Assembly: GCA_040754475.1 (NCBI GenBank)
Contig: JBFMCN010000033.1
Span: 1-45,325, forward strand
Length of the DNA stretch: 45,325 nt
Reading direction: 5' to 3'
Source of the DNA: JAJPHY01 sp040754475
Lineage (GTDB): Bacteria; Actinomycetota; UBA4738; HRBIN12
A model generated the notes under the pieces. That model was not told the DNA's origin and made no database searches. It worked only from the letters and a program-made list of their open reading frames with translations. The position numbers and the translations under genes were made by a program. Shown in pieces: positions 7,667-16,510 of this stretch. The stretch's first letter is position 1; every line of letters begins with the position of its first letter.

Positions 7667-8917
7667 ATGCGTAGAGCGAGCCTACTTCTGTTCGTGCTGC
7701 TCACAGCCCTGCCCATTCTCCCGCCGGCGACGCAAGTGGCCGGGGCGGCGTTCCCGAGCACCAACGGGTTGATCGCCTTCCGGTCGGATCGGAGCGGGAG
7801 CGCCGACGTGTACGAGATGGACGCGAGCGGCGGCTCGCAGACCGACCTGACCCGCTCCGCCGGAATCGAGGAGATGGACCCGGCGTGGTCGCCGGAGGGC
7901 GAGCGGATCGCCTTCGCGCGGCGGGCTGCACCTGCGCAGAAGGCGGACCTGTTCGTGATGAACGCGAGCGGCAAGGCCCGGATGCGCCTGACGAGCACGC
8001 CGGTCGCGGAGCGGCACCCCTCGTGGTCGCCGGACGGCACGATGCTCGCGTACTCGGCGCGCACGAGCCCCACCGGGCCTTCCCGGATCTTCGTGATCAA
8101 TGCCGACGGGACGGGGAAGCGGCAGCTCACCTCCCAGGATTCGGGCACCTACGACACCGATCCGGTGTGGTCGCCGGACGGCGCGCGCATCCTGTTCGCG
8201 AGCAACCGCGACGGCGGCTTCCCGGAGCTGTACGTGATGAACGCCGACGGGACGGTTCAGACGCGCCTGACCTACAACCAGGAGGTGGACACCGACCCTG
8301 TGTGGTCTCCCGACGGCACGCGGATAGCGTTCGTGCGCTGCTGCGCTCTCGGGAACCAGGAGATCCACGTGATGAACGCCGACGGGACCGGCGAGACGGA
8401 TGTCACGAACACGCCCACACTGCACGAGTCCGACCCCGCCTGGTCGCCCGACGGTCAGCTGATCGCATACTCGGCGCTTCCGACGGGTGGCGGCAACATC
8501 GACGTCTACGTCATGAGCTACTACGGAGCCGGACAGGCGCGGCTGACGACCGACCCGGCGCCCGACCTCTCGCCGAGCTGGCAGCCCGACCCGATCTGCA
8601 CCATCCGCGGCACGAAGGGCTCCGACCAGCTCTGGGGAACGGCCGGCGACGACGTGATCTGCGCGGCGGGCGGAGACGACATCGTCTACGCGGGGGAGGG
8701 CTCCGACCTCGTCTACGGCGGGAGGGGGAACGACACGCTCTGGGGGGAGGGCGGCAACGACCTGCTCCTCGGATCGGTGGGTAACGACGTGCTCGACGGT
8801 GGAACCGGGTTCAACGTCCTGATCGGCGGCGCCGGAACCGACACGTGCACCCTGGGCCCGGAGGGCGCTCTCCTCAAGCAGTGCGAGGTTCTCTCGACCC
8901 TCCTCCCCCCAGGCTGA
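7667..8917 (+). CDS. Secreted TolB-like (PD40) beta-propeller with C-terminal RTX repeats
   Basis: The 416-aa protein has a signal peptide (residues 1-27, ending VAGA). Six PD40/WD40-like blades follow, each with a VMNADGT-type turn, LT and DPxWSPDGxxIAF. From about residue 310 the fold changes to calcium-binding nonapeptides (GTAGDDVICAAGGDDIVYAG and following). It ends in GTDTC then a later QCE, the same two-cysteine ending as the large RTX gene nearby. PD40 propellers mediate protein or ligand binding; no enzyme motif is visible. The TAGAGT -10 box only 6 nt upstream of ATG suggests leaderless translation. It is probably a Ca2+-stabilised extracellular binding protein. Confidence 0.88.
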   Translation: MRRASLLLFVLLTALPILPPATQVAGAAFPSTNGLIAFRSDRSGSADVYEMDASGGSQTDLTRSAGIEEMDPAWSPEGERIAFARRAAPAQKADLFVMNASGKARMRLTSTPVAERHPSWSPDGTMLAYSARTSPTGPSRIFVINADGTGKRQLTSQDSGTYDTDPVWSPDGARILFASNRDGGFPELYVMNADGTVQTRLTYNQEVDTDPVWSPDGTRIAFVRCCALGNQEIHVMNADGTGETDVTNTPTLHESDPAWSPDGQLIAYSALPTGGGNIDVYVMSYYGAGQARLTTDPAPDLSPSWQPDPICTIRGTKGSDQLWGTAGDDVICAAGGDDIVYAGEGSDLVYGGRGNDTLWGEGGNDLLLGSVGNDVLDGGTGFNVLIGGAGTDTCTLGPEGALLKQCEVLSTLLPPG

Positions 8918-8923
8918 TCCGCG

Positions 8924-9436
8924 TCAGTCCTCGAGGACCCGGACACGCTCGAGGACGACATCGGTGGCCGGCCGATCCTGGGCGGCGGTTGGGGCCTTCG
9001 AGATCGCCTCGACCACCTCGTAGCCGTCGGTCACCTCGCCGAAGATCGTGTGCTTGCCGGTCAGCCAGCGTGTCGGGGCCACCGTCACGAAGAACTGAGA
9101 GCCGTTCGTGTTCGGCCCGGCGTTGGCCATCGCGAGCAGCCCGGGCCGGTTGAAGGACGGTCCACCGGGCGGGCACTCGTCCTCGAAGCTGTAGCCCGGC
9201 CCGCCGGTGCCGGTCCCGGCCGGATCGCCGCCCTGGATCATGAAGTCCGCGATCACGCGGTGGAAGATCGTCCCGTCGTAGAGCGGCTCCTTCTTCGTCC
9301 GTCCGTCGCGCGGATCGGTCCACTCGCGCGACCCGGTGGCGAGCGCGACGAAGTTCGCAACGGCCTTCGGAGCGTGCTCGGGCATCAGCTTCACGGTGAA
9401 CGAGCCCGCCGTGGTCTCGAACGTGGCACTGGGCAT
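8924..9436 (-). CDS. Cyclophilin-type peptidyl-prolyl cis-trans isomerase
   Basis: This 170-aa cytoplasmic cyclophilin (no signal peptide) catalyses proline cis-trans isomerisation during folding. It shows the active-site signature FHRVIADFMIQGGDPAGTGTGG (here in segments: FHRV, MIQGGD, GTGGPGY), then AMANAGPNTNGSQFF and the KHTIFGEV loop. The start ATG 9436 sits after a GGGAACC tract; the longer frame upstream is not coding. The ending is 6 nt from the convergent propeller gene. An upstream TAGACT about 28 nt before the start may be its -10 box. Confidence 0.95.
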   Translation of the reverse strand: MPSATFETTAGSFTVKLMPEHAPKAVANFVALATGSREWTDPRDGRTKKEPLYDGTIFHRVIADFMIQGGDPAGTGTGGPGYSFEDECPPGGPSFNRPGLLAMANAGPNTNGSQFFVTVAPTRWLTGKHTIFGEVTDGYEVVEAISKAPTAAQDRPATDVVLERVRVLED

Positions 9437-9468
9437 CTCGGTTCCCTTCGCTCGGGTCGGTGGCCAGT

Positions 9469-10425
9469 CTATGTGCGCCCTGCGGCGTTGGCCGCAGCCG
9501 CATAGAGCCGGCCGAAGACCTTGGGCCACGCGCTCAAGTAGTCGGCATGTGCGTCCAAGGCAAGGTCTCCGAGACGCTCCCACCCGCGATGCTCGAGATG
9601 CACCCCTGTGCCCTCCATGCGCGGGGTGAAGGTGACCTCGATCTCGGTGGGCGGGTACGATCTCGCATGCGGCTTCCAGGCGATCACGATGCGCCTGGGC
9701 GGCTCCCACTCGACAACCTCGCCCCAGGTGAGCTGCTCGCCGTTCGACAGGTGCTCGACGATGTGGCCCCCGACGCGACCCTCGACCTCGACACGTTCGG
9801 CCTCGACGCCCTCGAGCGCCTCGCTGGCGGCTCTCGAGTGCGTTTCGAGCGGCCACCACGTGGTCATCCCGTCGGTGAAGACGCGGAACGCGTCCTCCAC
9901 AGAGCAGCGCACGACCACGCCCCTCCGTATGGGCTCGAGCGCCCGGCCCTTGCGGTATGAGGCCGAGATGGCTTCCAGTACGTTCGGCACGGTGTCGCCG
10001 GGCGTGACTTCGTACCAGGCCCGCTCGATCCTGCCCTCTCCGTCCACGAGGAACGAGGAGCGCACGATCCCGATGGTCCTCTCGCCTGTGGAGCGCACGC
10101 GCTCACCCCAAACCGACCAGGCCTCCGCTACTGCGTGGTCGGGGTCGGACAGGAGCGGGAAGCCGAGTGAGTACTTCCTGTCGAAGGCGGCCTGCGCTTC
10201 GGGCTCGTCCGGGCTGATTCCGACGACGTCGATGTCGAGGGCCGACAGGTCCTCCTTCGCGTCCCGAACTGCGCACGCCTGCGCCGCGCAACCGGTCGTG
10301 TCGGCCTGCGGATAGAAGTACACGAGCACCTTGCGTCCCCAGAAATCCGACAGCCCGACCATCACGTCCGTCTGGTCGCGCAGCTCGAAGGGCGGAGCCG
10401 CATCGCCCGGCACGAGTCTCGCCAT
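9469..10425 (-). CDS. Bcp-type peroxiredoxin fused to an SRPBCC (AHSA1-like) domain
   Basis: The 318-aa protein has two parts. Residues 1-155 are an atypical 2-Cys peroxiredoxin of the Bcp/PrxQ type. The PxxxTxxC motif is present (P39 to peroxidatic C46), with the resolving C51 five residues on, so it should reduce peroxides using thioredoxin. Residues 165-310 are an SRPBCC/AHSA1-like ligand-binding domain (AFRVFTDGMTTWWP, then VEWEPPRRIVIAWKP, then TxVHLEHRGWERLG). These are normally separate proteins. The frame is continuous without a stop, so the fusion is not an artefact of a missed boundary. A TACGCT -10 box ends 6 nt before ATG 10425, suggesting a leaderless transcript. Confidence 0.88.
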   Translation of the reverse strand: MARLVPGDAAPPFELRDQTDVMVGLSDFWGRKVLVYFYPQADTTGCAAQACAVRDAKEDLSALDIDVVGISPDEPEAQAAFDRKYSLGFPLLSDPDHAVAEAWSVWGERVRSTGERTIGIVRSSFLVDGEGRIERAWYEVTPGDTVPNVLEAISASYRKGRALEPIRRGVVVRCSVEDAFRVFTDGMTTWWPLETHSRAASEALEGVEAERVEVEGRVGGHIVEHLSNGEQLTWGEVVEWEPPRRIVIAWKPHARSYPPTEIEVTFTPRMEGTGVHLEHRGWERLGDLALDAHADYLSAWPKVFGRLYAAAANAAGRT

Positions 10426-10532
10426 GGCTCCAGCGTACAGGGGGCGGCCCCCTTCGTGCCTGAGGCAGAGGTCGGAGGTCCGTCGGCAGCGCGATTCAGG
10501 TCGGCGGCCTCGAAGCCGATGCTTCAGAAGAC

Positions 10533-11198
10533 ATGGCCGCCCAGGTACGAGTCCTCGTCGTCGACGACCAGACAACCTCCTCGCAGGAGCTGGCATTGCT
10601 GCTCGACCGGCAGCCCGGCATCGAGCTTGTCGCCCATCTCGACAGTGGAGAAGACGCGGTCCGGGTGTGTCGCGATCGGGGATCCGACGTGGTGCTGATG
10701 GACCTCGACACGCCGGGAATCGATGGGATCGAAACAACCCGGCAGATCCGCGAGGTGTGTCCTGAGACGAAGGTCGTCGTGCTCACGGCGTCGATCAGAC
10801 CCGCGGCCATCGCTTCGGTCCTCGCGGCCGGCGCCTGCGGCTACGTGCCGAAGGCGCATGCTGCGGACGAGGTCATCGACGTCGTCCATCGGGCGGCCTC
10901 CGGTGAGATCGTCATGCCGACGAGCGATCTCCCTCTTGTGCTCGAGCACCTGCACGGCGGTGCGGGCCCCGCGGGCGAGCTCGGGCTCCAGCGGCTGACA
11001 TCCCGCGAGTCAGACGTCCTGCGAGCGATGGCCGCCGGGCAGACGGCGGACGTGATCGCCAAGCATCTGGGCATCAGCCCGCTGACCGTGCAGAGCCACG
11101 TCAAGAGCATCCTCGCCAAGCTCGGTGTCCACTCGAAGATCGAGGCCGTCACACTCGCCTGGCGGCACGGTCTGACGGCAGCCTCCCGCACGGCATAG
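10533..11198 (+). CDS. LuxR/NarL-family response regulator
   Basis: This 221-aa protein has a receiver domain (residues 5-120; acidic pair D11-D12, phospho-acceptor D57 in LMDLDTPG, K104 in VPKA) and a C-terminal LuxR-type helix-turn-helix (about 150-215; LTSRESDVLRAMAAG, then LGISPLTVQSHVKSILAKLGV). It would bind DNA as a dimer after phosphorylation. No histidine kinase is adjacent, so it is an orphan here. It runs toward pheA with 33 nt between, but pheA has its own -10-like sequence. Confidence 0.93.
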   Translation: MAAQVRVLVVDDQTTSSQELALLLDRQPGIELVAHLDSGEDAVRVCRDRGSDVVLMDLDTPGIDGIETTRQIREVCPETKVVVLTASIRPAAIASVLAAGACGYVPKAHAADEVIDVVHRAASGEIVMPTSDLPLVLEHLHGGAGPAGELGLQRLTSRESDVLRAMAAGQTADVIAKHLGISPLTVQSHVKSILAKLGVHSKIEAVTLAWRHGLTAASRTA

Positions 11199-11231
11199 AA
11201 CGCGGGATGCTGCTGCTAGGCTTGCCTGGCC

Positions 11232-12053
11232 ATGAAGGTCGCCTACCAGGGTGAGCCCGGTGCGTTCAGCGAGACCGCGCTCTTGGCCGTCTTTCCGGAC
11301 GCCGAGCCCATGGCGTGCGACACCGTACGCATCGTGTTCTCGCGGGTGACGAGCGGCGTCGCGAGCTTCGGCGTCGTGCCCGTCGAGAACTCTCAGGCGG
11401 GGTCGGTGAACGAAACCTACGACCTGTTGCTGAACAGCGACCTCGTGAAGATCCTCGGCGAGGTGGTGGTACGCGTCGACCACGCGCTCCTCGCGCCGCC
11501 GGGCGCGCGGCTGGAGGGGATCCGGCGCGCATACTCGCACTGGCAGGCGCTTGCCCAGAGCGAGGACTTCCTGGCGATCCACCACATCGAGGCGATCCCG
11601 GTTCACGACACGGCCGGTGCCGCGCGGATGGTCGCCGAGGGGGAACACGCGGACGAGGCCGCCGTAGCCAGCGTCGAGACCGCCGCGAAGTTCGGGCTCG
11701 CCGTGCTCGCGGAGCGGATCCAGACGCACCCCGACAACTTCACCAAGTTCGCCGTTGTCGGGACGAAGGACGCGGGGCTCGGCCCGCCGAACAAGACGTC
11801 GGTCGTCATGGCCGTTCACGACCGTCCCGGCTCGCTGCTCGCCTCGCTCAAGCCCTTCGCCGACCGCGGCATAAACATGACCAAGCTCGAATCGCGGCCG
11901 CGGCGCGGCGCCCCGTTCGAGTACGTCTTCTACCTCGACATCGAGAGGGCGGCGGACGACGCGGAGCTCCTCGCCGCGCTGGAAGAGGCGCGGCTGCACA
12001 CGTCGATGCTCAGGGTCCTCGGGAGCTACCCGGGGTCGAAGGGCCCCGTCTAG
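11232..12053 (+). CDS. pheA: Prephenate dehydratase
   Basis: The 273-aa enzyme converts prephenate to phenylpyruvate in phenylalanine biosynthesis. The N-terminal dehydratase domain (1-180) shows AYQGEPGAFSE, VVPVENSQAGSVNETYDLL and the catalytic NFTKFAVV (a TKF variant of the usual TRF). The C-terminal ACT domain (190-265) carries GSLLASLKPFADRGINMTKLESRP, the phenylalanine-binding feedback site, quoted here in the parts GSLL and ESRP. Length is typical for the stand-alone enzyme. TAGGCT at 11217-11222 lies 9 nt before ATG. Confidence 0.97.
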   Translation: MKVAYQGEPGAFSETALLAVFPDAEPMACDTVRIVFSRVTSGVASFGVVPVENSQAGSVNETYDLLLNSDLVKILGEVVVRVDHALLAPPGARLEGIRRAYSHWQALAQSEDFLAIHHIEAIPVHDTAGAARMVAEGEHADEAAVASVETAAKFGLAVLAERIQTHPDNFTKFAVVGTKDAGLGPPNKTSVVMAVHDRPGSLLASLKPFADRGINMTKLESRPRRGAPFEYVFYLDIERAADDAELLAALEEARLHTSMLRVLGSYPGSKGPV

Positions 12054-12088
12054 GCTCCGGGGGCGGGGTCTGGGGTAGGGTCCGTTCG

Positions 12089-13678
12089 ATGAGCCGACGC
12101 CAGGCCCGCCATGCGGCTCGCGCCCCCGTTCCCTTCGGGTTGCTGGTCGTCGCGCTGACCCTGGCCGTCGGTGTGGTGATCGCATGGCGCGTCGGTGCGT
12201 TTGAGAGCCTCGGCTCGGGGTCGGACGGCGCCTCGCCTTCAGGGCCGTCCGTCTCACCGAGCGCCTCCGGTTCGCCCTCGGAGTCACCGTCGCCGTCGCC
12301 CTCGGTGGTCGTGACGCCCGGACCGATCAACGCGTCGTTCCCGGGACTCACCACGTTCCGCGGCAACGCGTCGCGCAGCTACTACGGGGAAGGGCCCGTG
12401 CCGAAGCACCCGAAGGTCGTGTGGCGATACCCCACGAGCGGCGGCCTTTGCATGCAGTCGTCGGACCAAAGGGGCCCACGCACTTGGTGCGGCACCGGTT
12501 GGACCGGCCAGCCGAACGTGATCCAGCACCCCGACGGAACGATAGAGGTCCGTGTCGGGGCGTACGACGGCCACTATCACTTCTTGAACGGCGTTACGGG
12601 GCAACCGATCCGGCCGGACCTCGTCACGGGCGACCTGGCGAAGGGCTCGGCAACGTCGGATCCCGACGGCTACCCGCTGTACTACGCCGGATCGCGCGAC
12701 AACCTCTTCCGCGTGGTCGCGCTCGATCGTGGAGAGCCGGCCGTCCTGTGGACGATGAACGCGAACACGACCGTGCCGAACCCGGTCTGGAACAACGACT
12801 GGGACGGCGCCGCGCTGGTGATCGACGACTACCTCCTCGAGGGCGGCGAGAACTCGTGGTTCTACGTCGTGAAGCTGAACCGCGGCCACAGGGCCGACGG
12901 CAAGGTCACCGTCGACCCGGAGATCGTCGCGACGATCCCCGGGTGGGACCAGCAGCTCCTCGACGATCTCGGCGACTCGTCAGTGTCCATCGAGAACTCC
13001 GTCGCCTTTCGCGACGGCGTCGTCTACTTCGCGAACTCCGGCGGCCTCGTGCAGGGCTGGGACATCTCGGACCTGCTCGCGGGCGGGGAGCGCTACGAGC
13101 GCGTCTTCCGCTTCTGGAACGGCGACGAGACCGACGCCTCGATCGTGATCGACGACGAGGGGTACTTGTACGTGGGGCGCCATCGCACGATGAACGTGCC
13201 CTCCCGGCCGTCGGCACGCGAGCACGAGGTCGGCGACCTGATGAAGCTCGACCCGAGCAACCCGGAGCATCCGCTGGTGTGGTCGGTGCAGCTCGGGGGG
13301 TTCGAGCCCGACGGGGGGCTGCTCGGCACGCCGGCGTTGTACGACGGCGTCGTCTACGCGACGTACACGGAGGGCGGCGTGGCGGCGGTCGTCGCGAAGT
13401 CGGGAAGGGTCCTGTGGAGGCAATCGCTCCCCGGACCCACCTGGTCCTCGCCGGTTACGATCGACGGCAAGCTCATCATCGGCGACGGGGCCGGCTACCT
13501 CAACTGCCTCGACATCTCGAAGCCGAGGTGGGGACCCAAGCCCGTCTGGCGACTCCGAGTAGGCGGGACGATCGAGTCGACGCCTGCCGTGTGGCGCGGC
13601 TGGATCTTCGTCGGTACCCGCAGCGGCGCCATCTTCGGGATAGCCGATCCGAGCACCGTGAAACGGGCGAGCCGCTAG
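12089..13678 (+). CDS. Membrane-anchored PQQ-like beta-propeller protein
   Basis: The 529-aa protein begins at ATG 12089; the longer open frame that starts inside pheA is a shadow. Residues 15-36 are a transmembrane anchor, followed by a Ser/Pro-rich linker (about 50-75) and an extracellular quinoprotein-like beta-propeller with repeats such as VVWRYP, VLWTMNANT, VLWRQSLPGPTWSSPV and PVWRLRVGGTIESTPA. These are WxxxxxxxxxSxPxxxxGxxxxG repeats of the PQQ type. Catalytic quinoprotein residues cannot be confirmed, so a binding or scaffold role is as likely as an enzyme. TAGGGT (12076-12081) lies 7 nt from the start codon. Confidence 0.82.
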   Translation: MSRRQARHAARAPVPFGLLVVALTLAVGVVIAWRVGAFESLGSGSDGASPSGPSVSPSASGSPSESPSPSPSVVVTPGPINASFPGLTTFRGNASRSYYGEGPVPKHPKVVWRYPTSGGLCMQSSDQRGPRTWCGTGWTGQPNVIQHPDGTIEVRVGAYDGHYHFLNGVTGQPIRPDLVTGDLAKGSATSDPDGYPLYYAGSRDNLFRVVALDRGEPAVLWTMNANTTVPNPVWNNDWDGAALVIDDYLLEGGENSWFYVVKLNRGHRADGKVTVDPEIVATIPGWDQQLLDDLGDSSVSIENSVAFRDGVVYFANSGGLVQGWDISDLLAGGERYERVFRFWNGDETDASIVIDDEGYLYVGRHRTMNVPSRPSAREHEVGDLMKLDPSNPEHPLVWSVQLGGFEPDGGLLGTPALYDGVVYATYTEGGVAAVVAKSGRVLWRQSLPGPTWSSPVTIDGKLIIGDGAGYLNCLDISKPRWGPKPVWRLRVGGTIESTPAVWRGWIFVGTRSGAIFGIADPSTVKRASR

Positions 13679-13693
13679 GGCTCGACGGGCCGG

Positions 13694-13774
13694 CTAGGAG
13701 ACCTCGACCGTCACCCGGAACGGCCGGAGCGGGAAGTCGTTGTCCGCGCCTCCCGCGGAGCTCGCGGCCTGCAT
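13694..13774 (-). CDS. Possible 26-aa peptide coupled to the rhomboid gene
   Basis: A short frame (MQAASSAGGADNDF...RVTVEVS) starts at ATG 13774, overlapping the rhomboid stop in a TGATG arrangement typical of translational coupling. No domain is recognised. It may be a real micro-protein or chance. The stop is 15 nt from the convergent propeller gene. Confidence 0.25.
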   Translation of the reverse strand: MQAASSAGGADNDFPLRPFRVTVEVS

Positions 13775-14682
13775 CACAGCCCCAGCATGGATCGGATCTG
13801 GTCGGTCCGCCAGACGACGAGGGCCACTCCGAGCGCTATGAGCGCGCCGAAGCCCACGACCCGAATGACCGCCCGCTGCCGGGCCGGTCCGAAGCCCTCG
13901 GCGACGTACCCGGCGGCGATACCGGCCACGAGGCCGCCGAGGTGCGCGCGCCAGTCGATTCGCGGGATGGCGAAGGCGAGGGCCGCGTTCACCACTATCA
14001 GCATGACGGCGGTTCGCAGGTTCGCCGCCGCCATCGCGAGGTGCCGGCGCCTGTAGTTGTAGGCGACGAAGGCGCCGAAGACGCCGAAGATGGCGCCCGA
14101 GGCGCCGACGCCGAGATCCCACAGCGGGCCGAAGGCGTACGAGATGACGCTGGCCAGGAGCCCGGAGACGAAGAAGATCAGCAGGAACCGCGCAGACCCG
14201 AAGATCTGCTCGACGACGTTTCCGAAGAGCCAGAGCGCGTACGCGTTGAACGCGATGTGCACGAGGCCGGCGTGCAGGAACATGGCCGAGAGCAGGCGCC
14301 AGTACTGGCCGTCCGCGACGGCCGGCGGGAACAGGGCGCCGAGGTCGTACAGGTTCTGGTTCAGATGCAGGGTGTTCCTGCCGAGAAGCGCCTCCGATCC
14401 GCCAACGGCGACCTCGAGCACGAAGACGGCGAACAGCCCCGCCAGCAGGATCCTCGTGGCCGACGCCGCACCGCGCCGCAGCTTCAGACCGGGTCCCTCG
14501 CGGAACTCGCGGCGGGCACGCCCCACGCATTCCGGGCACTGATGCCCGACCGGTGCCTGGATCATGCAGTCGGGGCAGATGGGACGCCCGCAGCGCGTGC
14601 AGTGGACGCCGGTCTGGATGTTTGGATGCCGGTAGCAAAACTCGACGGCCGGCGCGGGCAGCCCGGCCTGTTCGTCGCGCAT
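13774..14682 (-). CDS. Rhomboid-family intramembrane serine protease with N-terminal zinc-binding domain
   Basis: The 302-aa protein starts with a Cys/His-rich B-box-like domain (residues 15-52: CYRH, HCTRCGRPICPDC, HQCPEC) likely to bind zinc. Six or more membrane segments follow from about residue 75. Rhomboid landmarks are FLHAGLVHIAFNAYALWLFG, the catalytic serine in GASGAIFG, and the catalytic histidine in RAHLGGL. It would cleave transmembrane helices within the membrane; the substrate is unknown. The zinc domain probably lies in the cytoplasm. A TACCAT -10 box lies 6 nt before ATG, again a leaderless pattern. Confidence 0.92.
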   Translation of the reverse strand: MRDEQAGLPAPAVEFCYRHPNIQTGVHCTRCGRPICPDCMIQAPVGHQCPECVGRARREFREGPGLKLRRGAASATRILLAGLFAVFVLEVAVGGSEALLGRNTLHLNQNLYDLGALFPPAVADGQYWRLLSAMFLHAGLVHIAFNAYALWLFGNVVEQIFGSARFLLIFFVSGLLASVISYAFGPLWDLGVGASGAIFGVFGAFVAYNYRRRHLAMAAANLRTAVMLIVVNAALAFAIPRIDWRAHLGGLVAGIAAGYVAEGFGPARQRAVIRVVGFGALIALGVALVVWRTDQIRSMLGL

Positions 14683-14948
14683 GCACCCATGGTAAGGGCT
14701 GGCGGTCGGGTCGGGCTTGCGCTGATCGTTCCGTGCATCGGGAGACCGTGTCCGCCTCGACCGGCGAGGAAGGCCTAGTTCGATAGCTGTCGCCCCGTGC
14801 GCCCGGCCTCAGCCCTTCGTCTGATGGTCCGTTTTGCCGGGTGAGGGTAGACTGCCTGGAGAGGTGACGGCGCTGTAATACTCATCGCCTACAGTTCCGG
14901 TGCGCCTCTGGGCAACGAGAGCAGAGAGCTCCGGGGCGGAGGCTTCGG

Positions 14949-16403
14949 GTGGCAACACACCAGACCGTGGCAGTCACTCGCCGTAGGCAGCAGCGGCTGG
15001 CTGCTGCGCGGACGGCCCAGCCCGCTCGCATCCAGTATCGGCGGCTCTACCTGATGATGGCGCTCACGGACGGCCTGACGATCGCCCTCGCGTTCGCCCT
15101 CGCGTCCACGATCCGATTCGGCCTGCGAGCGCCGGGTCGCGACATCGTCATGATGCTCGTCATCGCCCCGTTCGCAACGGTCGGCCTGTTTGCCGGATTC
15201 CGCCTCTACGATGCCCACCGATTCACGACGGCTGAGGAGTTCCGGCGCGTGATCCTGGCGGTGAGCATGAGCGTGGTGGGTCTCGCCACGTTCGCGTTCC
15301 TGTCCAAGTCCTCGACGTCGCGCCTTTGGGTATTGCTGTCCTGGGCGCTCGCGCTCGTGCTCACGCTCGTCTCCCGGCGTCTGTGGCACACGCACGTTCG
15401 CAGGGCACGATCGACCGGCCGCTTCACCTTCCGCACCCTGATCGTCGGGAGCAACGAGGAGGCCGTTCGGCTGGCCCAGATCATGGAGCGCGAGAACCTC
15501 GGCTTCGCCCCCCTCGGCTTCCTGCGAACCGCGCAGGGGTCCTGGAATGGCTACGGTCCTGCAGCCATAGGGCACGTTCGCGACCTCCGTGAACTCATCA
15601 GGCAGGAGGTCGCCGACTGCGTGTTCGTCGCCTCGAGCGCGATCTCTGCCGACGAGATGAAGCACGTGGCGAAGGCGGTGCGGCTGGAGGGGGTGGAGGT
15701 CCGCGTGACCGCCACGCTCCCCGAGGTGCTCGCCTCGAGGCTCTCCGTCCAGCCCGTCGGGGGGCAGATGTCCCTGTCGCTCCGTCCCGTGCGCCTATCC
15801 GGCCCGCAGGCTGTGGCGAAGCGGGTGTTCGACATCTCAGTGGCGGGCTTCGGGCTGCTCCTGACGGCGCCGTTGTGGCTGCTGGTGGCCGTGGCGATCA
15901 AGCTGGACTCGAAGGGCCCGGTCCTCTACCGGCAATGGCGGGTGGGGCAGCGAGGCCGCCCGTTCGTGATCCTGAAGTTCCGGACCATGGAGGACGGCGC
16001 TGACGCGAAGGTGGAGGAGCTCAAGCACCTGAACGAGTCCGACGGACCGCTGTTCAAGGTTCGCGACGACCCCAGGGTCACCCGTGTCGGCAGGGTCCTG
16101 CGGAAGTGGAGCGTCGACGAGTGGCCCCAGCTCTGGAACGTCGTTCGCGGGCACATGAGCATCGTCGGCCCTCGGCCGCCGTTGCCGGAGGAGGTCCGAG
16201 AGTACGAGGATTGGCAGTTCGACCGGCTCGAGGTGCGGCCCGGGATCACCGGGCTGTGGCAGGTCAGCGGCCGAAGTGACGTGTCCTTCGACGAGTACGT
16301 TCGCAGGGACCTCTTCTACATCGAGAACTGGTCGCTCGCGTACGACCTGTTCATCGTCGCCAAGACCATCCCGATCGTCCTGTCTCATCGCGGCGCCTAC
16401 TGA
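14949..16403 (+). CDS. Polyprenyl-phosphate sugar-1-phosphate transferase (WbaP/CpsE type)
   Basis: This 484-aa membrane enzyme transfers a sugar-1-phosphate to undecaprenyl phosphate, the first step of exopolysaccharide or cell-wall glycan assembly. Four to five N-terminal membrane segments (about 38-135) precede a Rossmann-like domain (about 155-275), a further membrane helix (292-315), and the bacterial sugar transferase domain (PF02397) with KRVFDI, ILKFRTM, DEWPQLWNVVRGHMSIVGPRP (start and end parts DEWPQ and GPRP) and RPGITGLWQVSGR. The start is GTG 14949. No further glycan genes are in the window, so the sugar is unknown. The 266-nt upstream region (14683-14948) shows no gene. Confidence 0.93.
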   Translation: MATHQTVAVTRRRQQRLAAARTAQPARIQYRRLYLMMALTDGLTIALAFALASTIRFGLRAPGRDIVMMLVIAPFATVGLFAGFRLYDAHRFTTAEEFRRVILAVSMSVVGLATFAFLSKSSTSRLWVLLSWALALVLTLVSRRLWHTHVRRARSTGRFTFRTLIVGSNEEAVRLAQIMERENLGFAPLGFLRTAQGSWNGYGPAAIGHVRDLRELIRQEVADCVFVASSAISADEMKHVAKAVRLEGVEVRVTATLPEVLASRLSVQPVGGQMSLSLRPVRLSGPQAVAKRVFDISVAGFGLLLTAPLWLLVAVAIKLDSKGPVLYRQWRVGQRGRPFVILKFRTMEDGADAKVEELKHLNESDGPLFKVRDDPRVTRVGRVLRKWSVDEWPQLWNVVRGHMSIVGPRPPLPEEVREYEDWQFDRLEVRPGITGLWQVSGRSDVSFDEYVRRDLFYIENWSLAYDLFIVAKTIPIVLSHRGAY

Positions 16404-16510
16404 GGCTCGGGGCCTGCTTCCTGGAACCGCCGCCAACGGGGAATACAATCGCCTCCCGTGACCCCCCACGTTCCGCCTTGGGAGCGCGTGGTCAAGGTGG
16501 AGGGCGTCGG

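Noticed and set aside
11315..13678. A 787-codon plus-strand frame spanning pheA and the propeller gene
   Set aside because: Its first part is the wrong frame of pheA and is arginine-rich nonsense; only the part from 12089 is a real gene.
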